This document shows, piece by piece, positions 10,401 to 22,558 of a stretch of 64,000 nt of DNA. This stretch comes from Rhizaria sp. SCN 62-66 (Eukaryota; Rhizaria, unplaced): assembly GCA_001724265.1 (NCBI GenBank), contig MEDY01000021.1, positions 1 to 64,000 of the forward strand, in the 5' to 3' direction. Under the pieces are notes generated by a model. It did not search any database, was not told the origin of the DNA, and saw only the letters and a program-made list of their open reading frames with translations. The first letter of the stretch is position 1. Each line of letters begins with the position of its first letter. The translations under genes were made by a program, and so were the position numbers.

Positions 10401-13400
10401 GAAAGCTGGTGTTGCTCAGAATGCTGCTGCGTTGACCCAGACTATGACCAAGGCTGATATGGCTGCGCTATTCGACCTCGCCGCTGCCGAGGCCTTTGTG
10501 TTTCCCAGTAGCGACGACAGCAGCAACAAGAGCAACGATGACAAGAGTGCTGGTGAGGTGCTCGTAAAGCCCAGCGGCTTAGGCATGGCAGCTGTTCTTA
10601 CAGTCGAAGCCGCCAACACAGATGGTTTGCTTGCTATTGGTGCACGCAGCATCAGTATTGCGAATGCAGCTGCGGCTCCGCTCAACCCACCTGCTCTAGC
10701 ACCGGGGGCTCCTACAGTTCCGTGCCATCCATTGCCAGCGACCGTGGGCGGCATCCTCGGCGGAGTCTGCATCGCTGACGCACCTCCTTTGCTCCCTCTT
10801 CCTATCTCTGCCGACGCTGCAACAGTTGATCACGTGAACACGCACAACCGCGCCGTCATTGCTGCATCTGTGCCGCGCGAGTTCGCTTCTTGCGTGGTTG
10901 CGACCGCGGCGCTGAACGCGTATAACGCAGCCGTTGAGCGCGCCCGCGTCTTGACGGCGCTGAGCTCTGGCGTTGTGTCGCCGTTACTTGCAGACGCTGC
11001 GAACCGCAACGCTGACGCAACGCGGGACCACTACAAGAAAATGGTCGCAATTACCAAGGCGCAAGCGAAGCTAGATAAGCGCCCGAAAAAGCACGAGCAC
11101 GACGTGCACGCAGAGAGTCCGTCTAAGATCTCTGCCGCTCCCGGTTACACCACGCCAAATGTTGGTGACAGTGTACCAGCGACTGTGAAGGCGGATACTC
11201 CGTACTACACGAACAACAACAAGTACATCACTGGTGTGCCCGGGACAGAGGAGCTCATCACATATGACGTGCTGCCCGCGGAAGTGCCAGGCGGGCCGCA
11301 GCGCGTTGTTCGGCGTCTCTCTTCAAACAGCCCAGCCGCGCGCGTGCAGCAGGCGCAGCCACATGCCACAAAGCTTGTGCATTTGATGACAACGCCCGTA
11401 CCGTCAGCTGTTGCAGGTTTGCATATGGCTGAGACTGCGACATCGGGTGCCGTTATGGACGCAGACGCGGGTGCTGCGCGCGTGCCAGGCATTCTTACAA
11501 CTCATGGCGTTGTGGCAACTAATCGGCGGAATCCTGCTATCATAGACAGCGCTGCTGCTTGTGATGCTGAAAATGCGCTTACACCATCCAAGGCGAACCA
11601 TAACAACGCTGTCAATACGATTGACGCTAACCCGCCCGGTACGCCTGACCCATCTTACCGCCATCGCATTAGTAGCGGCAGCACTGCCAGTACTAGGACA
11701 GCTACGATTGCCAACACTCGTGTGATCACCGATGCTGATGCAGCGGCCGATGCGCACGCAGCCGAGATGACCGCGGCTGCCGTTGCGCTTACGGCAAGCA
11801 ACAGCACGCCCGCGCGCACCACGAGCAAGATCAGTACTGCTGATGATGCTATGATTGTTGCCAACGAGACTGTGCACGCGAGTGAACATGGGGCGGCCAC
11901 GATGCGCGCGGGCTTTGATGAACATTCTCCTCAACCCAGCATCAGTGATGTCCCGACTGGCAACGTTGACGCCGGCGTCAATCGTGATCGTTACACACTG
12001 ACGAGCGGTGGCGACAACGAGTCTCTCTCGAGCAAGACCAGTACTGGCCCTCGGACAAGCCACGGTATGAAGACGAGTGGGACAGCGTCTGCCCTGGCAG
12101 CAGTCGAAGCAGGTCATGTCCACATTGAGCTGCTTTACGGCGAACATGTTGCAGATGGCCACACGGTGTTCGCCACGAGCGCACGCGGCGCTGCCATCAT
12201 TGCTGCTCCGGCATTGCGTGCCGGCAACAGCAACTCCAATGCTGTCACGGACTCAACGCCTAACTCAGCTGAAGACAGTGATATCCCCAAGTCTGCAGCG
12301 CACGTTGACTCGTTCAAGCAACCCGTTGACTCAACACCTGCTGATCGCATCGATTCCCTGTCCAAGTATCTGGAGCATTCTAAGAGCTCTCGTGGCTTCA
12401 TGAACATGCCATCCTCTGCCTCGTTTCCTGCTCCTACTAGCGTGCGCCCCAGTGCCACAGTCAGTGCCGCTGCAAGCGCTGCAGGATTTGCGCTTGCTGG
12501 CGACACTGCTATGGCGACAGGCGCCGGCGCTGCGGGTTTTGCGTCCGACAGTGACGCTGCTGCGGTGATGCGTGCGAATAGTGATGATTACGACCCTGCG
12601 AACACATACGCTGACGGCCCAGCTCGGGCAAACTCACTTCGCAGCGGCAATATTGGTGGTAGTCACAGCATGAGTTCTGGCGCCCCTTCTAGCGCATTGC
12701 TCGCTTACAGCCAACTTGCTCAACACGGCGTTGGCCTCAGTGACTTTGCAAGCCCTGCTAAGCCTGTCAACTCATCTTTGGTTGCTGGCTCCAGCTTAGG
12801 TCTCGGACACCCTCTTCCGAAGCCTTGGTCACCTGCTCGCACGAACAATGCAACTGTAACCGCAAGTGCGACACTTGACCCTGCCTTTGCAGGGCCACAG
12901 CCCTCAGCTTCACCACTGTCTCCACCAGCGTCGTTAGAGTCTTTGCACGGGACGCTCTCTGCACCCGCGTCCGCCGTACCGAATACTAACAGTGGCGACG
13001 GCAACGGGGCCGTGTCCAGCGCCAGCAACAGCACGAGCGCCGGTGCTGCTGGCTCATCGCCTGCTGTGGCTGTCGGTGCGACTGGGAGTGAACGTGATGG
13101 CCATGTAATCCATCACAAAATGCACACGAAGACAACCCACTCTGACCATATTTTCAGCGACCTGCGGAATCATAACAATAACGCCAGTCTTGCCAGTAAT
13201 CCAAGCAGCGCGAGCACGTTGAGCTCTCAGCGGGCACGCGCCGCCGCTGCGGCGGCTACAGCCGCTGCGATGGCAGCGCTGGAGGCCGAAAAACGTGCCG
13301 CTGCAGCAGAGGCTACTGCTTCAGCGAGGGCGAATGAGATCGCTGCGCTTAAGGACAAGTTGGGTACGTAATTTTATTCCAATCAAATGCAGTTTTTAGA

Positions 13401-16400
13401 ATTTTGATCTATACCAAGCTGTATTCTAAACCCTCAATCCTGACATTCACATCATCTCTCTTGTTTTTATTTCCTCCTACAGGTTCTGTCTACGCTGCAC
13501 TCGACGGTGAGCGTGCAACGGTCAAGAAACTGACTGTTACTCTTGCTGCTACCGAGCAGACGGCAGTTGCCGCTGCGGCAACTGCTGCCGCTGAGACCGC
13601 GGCCGCCGCTGCTGCAGCGCATGTTGAACTCGAACGTGCAAAGTCGACGAGTGAGAGTCAAGCGGACGTGATCAAGAGTCAAGCTGCGACCATCGAGACT
13701 CAGGCCGCGGAGCTGACTGCCACGCGCACCGCACTGGCGGCGCTTCAACAACAATACGACCAGCTGCTGCGCCAACACAAGCACGACAACCAGAAGCATC
13801 AAACGGAACTTCAAGATCAACATGGTCTGCTGCAGCAACAGAAAGCGCGTTTGCTCAATGAGCAGCAAGAGCGTGAACGTGACCGTCATGCTCGTGAGGC
13901 TCACGATGCCGAGGTTGCCGCTGCCGCTGCGCTTGCTGCCGCGTCAGCCGCGGGTGCGGGCGCTAGCACGCTGGACGCCGCCCTTGCCGATGTTGCTGCT
14001 GCCCGCGCGGCCGCGGCTACGGCTGGGGCCGAAGTTGCCGCAGCGCGCAGAGACGCACAGGCCGCGATCGAAGATGCACGCGTGGCGCAGAGTGACGCGG
14101 ATGCTGCCAAAGCTGAGGCCACATCTGCTCGGACTGAGCTGTCGGCGATGGAGGCGCGGCTCGCTGCTACACTTAAACGCGCCGCTGCTGCTGAGGCCGA
14201 TGCGGTGGAGGCGCGAGCGCATGTCGAGACCCTGAATGTCGCCGGGGAAGCTTCCCTTGCCGCTGCTGCTGGCGCCGCTGCTGCCTCAGAGCAGGCGTAC
14301 GATGCTTTGCAGCTGCGTTTTGCCGAAGTCGAACACGCACGTAATGAGATTACACTTCGTTTTGAGAGCCAATCGAGCCGGATTGCTGAGCTTGATGCCG
14401 CGCTCGCCGAGAGCGAGACGCTGCGTGTTGCCTTCACCCTTCGCCTTGACGAGCAGTCACGCCGTCTAACTGAGAGCGAGGCAGCACGTGTGGCTGCTGA
14501 GGCTGCGGCTGCTGAGGCCACGCAGCGGGCTGTGATGGCCGAGGCTGCGGCAGCTGCGGATGCGGCAACAGCGGCCGCAGAGGCTGCTGCCCAGGAGGAT
14601 GCTCTAACAGATTTAGAGGCGCGTGTTGTTGCAGCAGAGGCCAAGGTCACTGCTTCTAAAGACCGCGCTACCGTTGCTGAAACACGGTGTGTCACTGCAG
14701 CTGCACTTGCTGCACCCAGTGAGCGGGATAACAACTTGCCTACCATCGACATTAAGATCGGTGATCGTACTGTTAATGCGTCTGCGGAGGCCTCCGAGGC
14801 TGCGTCGAAGCAGATTGTAGCTGACTATCAGCAGCAGTTGTCAACCGCACACCAGCAGCTTGCACAGTCGCGGCAGGACTACGCACAGCTGCAACGGGAT
14901 GTCACGCAGTCACGCTCAGAACTTTTGGAGTCGCAACAGCAACTTGTTGCAAGCAAGCTCGATCTGGTTAACTGCCAACAACAGGTTAACGATAGAAGCG
15001 CGGAGATTATTCGGCTTCAAATTGAGCTCGACGAAGGCAACCACAAGCTAGCAGAGGCTGAACAACAGCTCACTCTTGCCGCCAACGGTATTGTGCACAG
15101 CGAGACCCAAAATGAAGCGCAACTTGCGGACGCTCAGGTTCATCTCGAAGAGATCACGTCTGAGCTTGCGACAACTCAACGCACGCTTGCAGTGAGTCAA
15201 GCGCAGTGTGTGGAAACAGTTTCCAAGCTCGCATCAAAAGAGCAGCAATGTGTGGAGTTGGAGAGCGAACTCGCCGAGTGCGAAGAAGAGCTTGATGCGA
15301 TTGCACGCGAACGCGACGAACACAAGGCACGCGCAGACGACTGCCAGCAGCAGCTTGCGCACGCGAGTGACGCTGTTGCACAGCTGCAGAACACGCTCGC
15401 GGACCGCGAGCAGCAGCTGGCCACATGTGCGCAACAACTCAGCACCCGTGAGCAGAACCTCCGCGAGTGCATGTCGATGTTTGCCACTGCGCGCACGCAC
15501 GCTAGCGATTCTGAGCGACGGCTGCTCGAAACTCAGCAGCAGGTGCGTGAACTGGATCAGCGCGCAACCGAGGCTGAGAAGCGTCTTCACGATTTCGAGC
15601 ACCGTGTTCAGGACTCGGAGCAACGCGCCGCGTTCTATGAGCAGCGCGCCACGGACGCTGAGCAGCGACGTGTTGCTGCCGTGACGCTCTCGTCAGAGCT
15701 TGCTGCGCAGATCGCAAAGGCAGATGAGAAGGTCGCCGTCGCCGAGCTTGAGAAATCACGCGTCGAAGGTATGCTTTCGCAGTCGCTGTCGCAACCAGAC
15801 TTGCAGTTACAGTCACAATCAGCCATGGCGCTCGCGCCGCAGTTGCACACAGACTCGCGCAAGTTGCCGGCGACTCACAACGACGTTGATCATGACCAGA
15901 AGCAGTTAGAGCTACAGCTGTCACAACCGCAGCTTAACGAAACCACGTCGTCACAACGCCTGATTACGAAAACAGCGCAGTACATGATGTCGTCACAGGC
16001 CGCACTGCTGAAATATAAGAAGGAGCGTGACAATGCGAAGAAGCAGACACGCACAGTTGAATCTCTAAACAACAGCGACTCTAATAACAGCACTCTCAAC
16101 AGCCCGCGTCAAAATTTCAGAGAGACATTGTCTGCCGCTAGCCCCAGCTTCAACGGTACTGGCGCCGACGCTGGCACAGGCGCTGCTGGCGTTGTCGGAC
16201 CGTATAGACTTTCAGGTGGGTCACAGCTGGTTCTCATTACAGCTCCTGTGTCTGGCGGCATCAGCATTGGCGCACCGCATCCACAGCAACAGCACCATCA
16301 AGTGCAGCAACATGAGCAGTCGTTACAGTTGCAGCACCGCGAGCATGTGCCACAGCTTCAAAATCACGGCATCGCGCTCTTACAGCAGCAGCATCAGGAA

Positions 16401-17279
16401 CCGAATCAACAACATCTCTTGCGCATGGCTTCGCCTATGCGTCCCTTCAACACCCACTCTGCAGGTTCAGTGATGACGACTCCACACCGTTTCAACCCAA
16501 TGTATAGCAACAGTCAGCTCGGTGCCAACACGGCCACTGCTACGAGCGCACGGAGCAGGGCGCGGCTTGAAGCAGAGGCTGCGGCAGCATCCACTGCAGC
16601 TGCTATAGCTCAAGCCGCGCTTGCGGATGTTGCGAATGAGGATGACTACGACGACGCCGATGCAGAGGCAGATCAAGGTGTAGGTCACTACTCTTACTCG
16701 AATAACGACAATGATGCCGACAACAACACTTACAACGCTAGCCACGTTCGTGATAACATCCAGCATCAATATCTGCACCACGCAACCATGAGTTCACACG
16801 CTTATGATCACAGTCAGCACCAGACGCAATACGGCGCCGCAGCACAAACTGGCTTATTGGGCCTGTCTCAGCCTCCCCACACAGCTCCGCGCTCGTCCGC
16901 ACATCGCCAGCCATATGCAAGTCCGATTGCGGCGAACAGCACTGGCTACTTCGGTGCCATCATGCAGTCGTCCCCATCCTTCTTGCCTCCCGCTACTCCT
17001 GCTCAAAATAGCAGTGGCGCGGGTGTGAGCAGCATCGCGGCAAGCCGGACTGCAGAACGCCGTCAGAGACGCGGTCAGTCTGCCATCTCTGCCGCGGTCG
17101 CGCGGCGCAACAACGCGAGTGCAAGTGGAGGCGCCAACACAAGCGTTGCGGATAATAACCCGAGCAGTGGTGGTGGCAGCAACTTTGGTAGCAACGGGAG
17201 TGGTGGCATCAACAAAGGGAGTGCGATTGCAACCTTAAAAGCCGTCACACGTTCTACTCGGGACATCCACGACTACTAA
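4477..17279 (+). CDS. Giant 4,183-residue low-complexity and coiled-coil protein with two in-frame TAG codons
   Basis: I infer three exons: 4477-4572, 4705-13363 and 13483-17279 (12,552 nt, stop TAA). The introns begin GTACGTCC and GTACGTAA and end TTTAG and TACAG; their phases agree. The start ATG gives MSRPISPTDFNGAGPTLDDI. Residues 33 to about 2870 are Ser/Ala/Gln/Asp-rich with acidic Tyr-Asp repeats (about 110-180) and Ser-Gln/Ser-Arg alternation. Residues about 2870-3690 form a long Ala/Glu/Gln coiled coil rich in repeats such as AEAT and QQQL. The tail is Gln/His/Asn-rich. The frame crosses TAG at codon 196 (5194) and codon 557 (6277), with the same composition and codon bias on both sides. 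If TAG is a real stop here, the gene would be broken into three open segments. I recognise no named domain. The architecture suggests a scaffold such as a golgin or centrosomal protein, but that is only a guess. Confidence 0.75.
5194..5196 (+). other. In-frame TAG, first
   Basis: The codons read CGC CGC CAT TAG CAG CAG AGG CTG in the frame of the giant gene. They lie in a Gln/Arg-rich stretch (MQQQELRRRRH before, QQRLRERN after). Gln at this position would extend a Gln run. TAG CAG partly resembles the UAG-CAR part of viral-type readthrough contexts, but the following CAG does not fit the rest of that motif. Confidence 0.85.
6277..6279 (+). other. In-frame TAG, second
   Basis: The codons read GGC AGA GCT GAT TAG GAT GCT GCG CCT. 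The frame stays open through 31 more codons rich in Ala, Asp, Thr and Val, then meets an internal ATG (6373) and runs on for 2,330 codons. The following bases do not match a known readthrough consensus. Confidence 0.85.
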
Positions 17280-17647
17280 AGCTCTTGTCACACATGCACA
17301 CTCGTGACTTCAGTTCCTTTTAAAATCTACACATTCGTGCTCTTTTTAATCATATGCGACGCATTCTAATTATACGTTGAAAGGTACGAGTGTCCCCTTT
17401 ATTTCATAGTCATTTCTTTGTGATGTTACACAATGCGATTGTTAGCGAATTTTCCCTGATTACAACATACAACCAGTTTTTCAAATCTCCGTACGTACAG
17501 ATTTCTTTTAAACCCAATGTGGTGAAACAAACTGGCATGTACACGAAATTGCTATTGTATGTTTACACGGATCAAAGAATAAATAATCAAGTTATTCACT
17601 GCCGAGCAAGTCATCTATTAAATACCAAAGGAGGTGTGCTTGGTTTA
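17280..17647. other. Convergent 3' region with opposing poly(A) signals
   Basis: This AT-rich spacer lies between two convergent genes. AATAAA at 17578-17583 is 299 nt past the plus-strand stop. The minus-strand signal (plus TTTATT, 17399-17404) is about 250 nt past the minus-strand stop. The signals lie past one another, so the two 3' UTRs probably overlap by about 180 nt. No other gene is seen. Confidence 0.45.
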
Positions 17648-20600
17648 TCAAATATCTTTGTCACCTTGTGCGATTGCAGTCGCAACGTCCCATTCACCAG
17701 TCTCACGCGCCTCTGTCTCTGCAGACGCCATAATGCGCAGCAACAGCTCACAGTCAACACCTGCTTCAACCCCAGCCACTTGTTCTGCATCCGCGTCAGC
17801 AGCGTCAGTCGACTTGGCTTCTGGTGCTTTCGCTTCTGCAGCCTTGTTTGACCGCGTAGCTTCGCGACAGACGCTCCCTTCGCCGACAGAGCGTTTTAAG
17901 TGCGTGTTGGACTTGGAATCACCGTCGGCGTCGGAGTCACATTCGGGGGTGAGAGGCCGTTCGCGGATCTCAACCTCCATGTATTCGTCTCTGCACGAAA
18001 CGGCAAACAATAGACACAAGTTGATGAGCGTAAGATAGGATTAGAATTCGCCCAAAATTAGCATGAAATTAAATTAATGGTATTACAAATATAGAATTGA
18101 CAGGCACTACACATTGAATTGTGCTTGATTGCGTACTCGTATCGGAACACCGGCGTTCCCTGCTGTTGCCCGCTCACATCATTCTGGCCGCCGCTATCAG
18201 CGGATTCATCAGAACTGTTCTGCTTTAGCGCCGCAGCCGCAGCGCGCGCTTCGGCAGCAGCAGCGTGGTCGCGTTCACGCTGTTCCGTAAACGCAGTGCG
18301 GGCACGCGCGCGCTCGGCATCAGCTGCGGCGTCAATAGTTGCGGACTGCTTCATGACCTGCATCAGAGCAAACAATGTCATACAATACACACAGTGATCA
18401 GACAATTAGCTCACATTCGAGATTAAACATACAATAAAAGGCAATTTCGCCAATGACTAACACATTAGGAAATATCGTTACATATGCATATGTAGCTGTT
18501 CTTGATGACACGTGTGTCCAGCGCAAACGTACCGTATCTGCGACCCACTTGTTCCACGCAGCCTCGTCCCTCTCCTTGAGTCCCATCGCACTCTCACTGC
18601 TCCCACCGCGGGCAGCGCGCGCCTTGGCAGCCGCATCCTCGGTCTCGCGCACGCGCGCGCGCTGCGCCGCAGTCGCTTCCGCGCCGGTCTTCACAACCGC
18701 TGAAGTGGTCGCGACAAGCGAAGCCCACGCTGACACGGCGGCGGATGACTGACCGTAACCAGCGTTGTTCTGGTGCCGCTGCGCAGCTGCAGCAGTGGTG
18801 CGAACAAACGCGTCCAACGCACCAGTGACAATAGCGGCTGCACAGGCCCACGCTGCAGGCAGCGCATGCGCGGGACGCGAGCTCTCGTGGGGCGACTTGA
18901 TTTTCGCGGCGTCGTAATCATCGTCGTCTTCGCTGCAGTCGTTGTCGCCCTCAGCGTAGATCGAGCTGAGCTTGTTGCTGTTGCTGTTGCCACTGCGGTT
19001 CTTCGGGGATTTTGCGTACGTTGTTGCAGTAACAACAAGCGAAGCCGGGACTGCGAGACCGTCAGCAGGAGCCGCAAACACAACGCCGAGCTTCGTAGCG
19101 AGCGCATTCGTAGACTTGTCATAATCGCGAGTGCTAATTGCGCTGGCATTACTGTTCGCATGAGTTTCAGGTGTCGCTGTGGCTGCTGTGATCGCGGCGG
19201 AGACGCCAATTGTGAATGCAGTGCGCTTCATGTTTTCATGCACACACCGGCGCTTACGCACAGCCACCGCCACCGCCGCAGTTGCTGCCACAGCCTTACC
19301 GGTTCCCGTCCCTGACGTTGCACAGCTTGTAGTCTTAGTTTGGGCTGACGTCGTGTTGGTGTGCGCGAAATTGAATGCGAGCAGCGAAGGAGAAAGTGCG
19401 ACCTGACTGCTGTACAAAGCACGCGCCCAGTTGAGCATGGCCAACACGCTGACGCGCGCGCGCGTCGCATTGTTAGGCTTTAAAGAAGTGCTCACTTGTG
19501 ACGGACTAGCGGGAGGATACTTGGATAGAGTGCGGTACATATGTAGCTTCACTTCATCAGGTAGCCAGCACAGCAACGCAGGCCTAGTGATATCAGAATT
19601 GTGATACTTGCTCTGAAAAACACGAGGATAGCTGTGAGAAAAGTCGGAAGCAGGCCGGCGTGCACCGACAGGCCGTTGCGGCAGAGACGCGACAAATGTG
19701 AAGAACACCAACTCAGCACGGGCCTTGAAAGGCAACGGATTACTAATGGCTGCAAGCGCGGCAGTAACCCTGTCGCAAGCGGTATCGATCAAGCTCGTTG
19801 TAACCACTGCGTCGGTGACACCAGCAGCCCCTGCAGTAGCCGGAGACTGCGGTAAAGTGACTGCGCGCAAGCATGCTGCGACTGTGGCCGCAGTTGGCGG
19901 CAAGCCGTGCAAAGCCTGCAGCAGCAAGTACGCCGCAAACGGCGACGCCGCAGGAACGCGTGCGCCGGCGTGAACGCCATCAGATCCAGTCTCGGTACTG
20001 GAAGACGGTGACTGCGTGGGGAAAACATATCCGCCAGACCACGGTCCCGGGCTCACATTCTTGCTGGAAGAGCTGTTAAACACTGTACTCTCAGGTGAAG
20101 CGGTGGTATTTGTAGTAGTCGCTGTGCGCGTTAATGCTGCCGCAAGTGCAGAAACAAACGGCGTGAAGTGCCTCAGAGCGCCAACAGTCAGCGCTGCGGC
20201 CGCGTCAGTTGCAGTCGCCATTGCAGTGCGCGCGCACTCTGCCGCGTGCGCTGCGCAATGACGCAATGCCACCGACGGCACAAGCGACTGTGTCGATGAG
20301 TGCGTCTGTGAGCCGGGCAGGGAAAGCGCAGGCGCGTCACAGCAGAGACGGACGCACGCGCGTTGCAACAACCACGCCCAGCGGACATTGAGCGGATCAC
20401 ATGCGTCTGTGTCGACATCGCGGTTAACTGTGGGTGCGGCAAGCACACAGTTAAGCCGCCACCTGTGTCCCCTGGCCGCTGCGTCGGCAACCACATACGA
20501 GAACAGTGCATTAAGCAGTGCAGCGCGCGCTGCTTCAAGACTAGAGTTATACAGGAAACGTTCTAAGACAGCAGTGTCGCACAGCCAAGCAGCGATGACC

Positions 20601-22075
20601 GCGACGACCCTCACCGCCGCGGCACGAGAGTCTGCGGTCGTGGTATTATCGCTGTTGCTATTATTGATTACGGCAACAGCAGCCTTTGCGAGCGACCGCA
20701 GCGCGAGCTTAAACGCGTCGACGGAGGCTGCCAGAGTCAGCACGGCCGGGCCCGCCTCTACCGCAGCAGCCGCGGGTGCCATCAGTGATCCACCATTCGC
20801 AGTATGACAAGTAGTGCTCGCAGCAGGAGCAGCGTTGTTCGCGGCCGCGGTGAAAGCAGCCGCAGCTGATTTAGAGTTTGTAAGTGTTGAACTCAGTGCA
20901 ATGTGCTGCGCGATCGCGCTCTGCTGTTCCTGCTGTGACAAACCGCGGCAAAGATACTCACAATGCTCCTTCTCCTGCAGCTGATGCTGCTGCCGTTTCT
21001 GTTGCGACACATTCGCGCTACCGGGGACACTTACATTGCTCGAGGTACTTAGCCTCTCAGGTGTAAGTGCCGCGTAGTGTGTCAGCGGAGTCACTGCAGC
21101 CGCGCCGGCAGCGGCGGGTCCGGGCCCCAGGGACGCTGGCGCCAGCTGCGCCGGCGTGACCGTGAGCAGATGCGGCTGCGCCAGTGCGGTCGCGACTGCG
21201 GCAGCTGCGGCAGCAGCGTCTGCGGAAGCCGCGGAAGAAGCCGGAGCTGAAGATGTTAAGAAGGAGTATAGCTGAGCCGGAACTCCGTTAATACTTCTGT
21301 CGGGGTCGGCGCTATTGTCGGTCACACTCGGTATGTTGCTGTAGCTGGAGCTCATGCTGTTCGTGTTAGAGTTGAGCGAGGGACCGTAGAAGGAGACGTT
21401 AGAGCCGCTCTCTGCAGCGTAAGCGTCATGAAGCTGTTTCGGGTACGTCTCCGTAACCGCGCAGAGCAGGGCAACAAGGTCAAAGCTAAGCGACGACAGC
21501 AGCTCTGAGAAGTCGTGCTGCAACAGGGCAGCGCTCTGCGTGTTGTTGTCGATGGTGTCGATGGTGTCGACGTTTTGGTGAGCGCTGGCTAGGAGCGGAT
21601 GCAAGTAGGGCGCAACCAAGCCCAGCGCAGCTGCAACACGCGCAGTGCTTGCATCAGCAGCGTCCAAATCACTGCTAGAGGCGGATGCAGTGAGAGTTAG
21701 CGAGGCAAGTGCAGAGCAGAGAGCGGGCGCGGTGGCGGCGAGCGAAGGGGCGAGGCACGAAGACGCGGCGCGCTCCGCTTTCAGCACAGTATTGAGCCCG
21801 GCGCGGGCACGATCAAGCATCTCTGGTGTAAAACGCAAAGACTCAAGGCCGGGGCGAGCTGCAGTAGGAGTGACAGAGCTTTCGGGAGTCGGCTGGGACA
21901 GGTTGTCAGCGGTCGAAGAAGATGTCGACGACAGGACCTCCGAGGTCGAGGCCTCGCCGTCGGAGGAGACACAGATAGCGTTTGAAGAGATATCAAGCTT
22001 TGCAAACAATTTGTCAGCTCGATTAAATGTAGAAACGTGGAGCTTCTGCTTTAGAGCAGAGATGTCGCTCTCCAT
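17648..22075 (-). CDS. Unknown 1,368-residue helical, Ala/Ser/Thr-rich protein
   Basis: I infer three exons: 22075-18533, 18357-18137 and 17990-17648 (4,107 nt, stop TGA). Donors are GTACGT and GTACGC and acceptors TGCAG and TGCAG; the phases fit. The first ATG (22075) gives MESDISALKQKLHVSTFNRA; a longer open frame upstream has only a TTG. The protein is Ala/Ser/Thr-rich with long stretches of likely helices. Two more conserved-looking blocks stand out. One contains RWAWLLQRACVRLCCD (roughly residues 570-590). The other runs from FKARAELVFFTFVASL to LPDEVKLHMYRTLSKY (roughly 790-870). The last 180 residues are Ala/Glu/Arg/Asp-rich and charged. No signal peptide or membrane span is apparent. 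I do not recognise a family; a helical-repeat scaffold is possible. It lies downstream of the helicase gene on the same strand. Confidence 0.75.
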
Positions 22076-22558
22076 CGCGGCTGTCGGAGAGAAGAAGGTC
22101 GAGTCAGAAGAGACCAATTAAGTCGTGAGATCAACCAGTAGATATTAAGATAGATCAGACACATACGGGGATATAATTTGAAGAACAAACGCATTTCCTC
22201 TGGTTAAATTGGGAAATACCATAGGAATACTATACACACGATTAAGTAATCCATTACTACTCAAATTTAATATTGGTTCGAGAGCTTGTTGGAGTGGCCA
22301 ACTGCTCGAACGCAGCCACAACAGCGCCATGAAACCATGGTAAGGTAAGCTTAACGACAATTCACAAAGATACTATCACCAGAAAAGTTGAGAGTAACAA
22401 GTACTATTTTATTAAACTTATATTAATTCATACATACAGAATGGCCCCGACGTGAGCCAACCACAAAGTACACAGCTCGCAATAAAACATGCCCCGCAAA
22501 AGTGCACGCAGCTGCAACACAGCGCAGCACTGCCTGTATAGCCCCCTATTTCCCGCGC
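22076..22558. other. AT-rich spacer between tandem minus-strand genes
   Basis: It holds the 3' flank of the helicase gene and the promoter of the unknown 1,368-residue gene. A minus-strand AATAAA (plus TTTATT, 22408-22413) lies about 146 nt past the helicase stop. I see no other gene. Confidence 0.4.

Noticed and set aside
22076-22117. Extending the 1,368-residue unknown protein upstream
   Set aside because: The extra 14 codons start with TTG and there is no ATG; the ATG at 22075 suffices.
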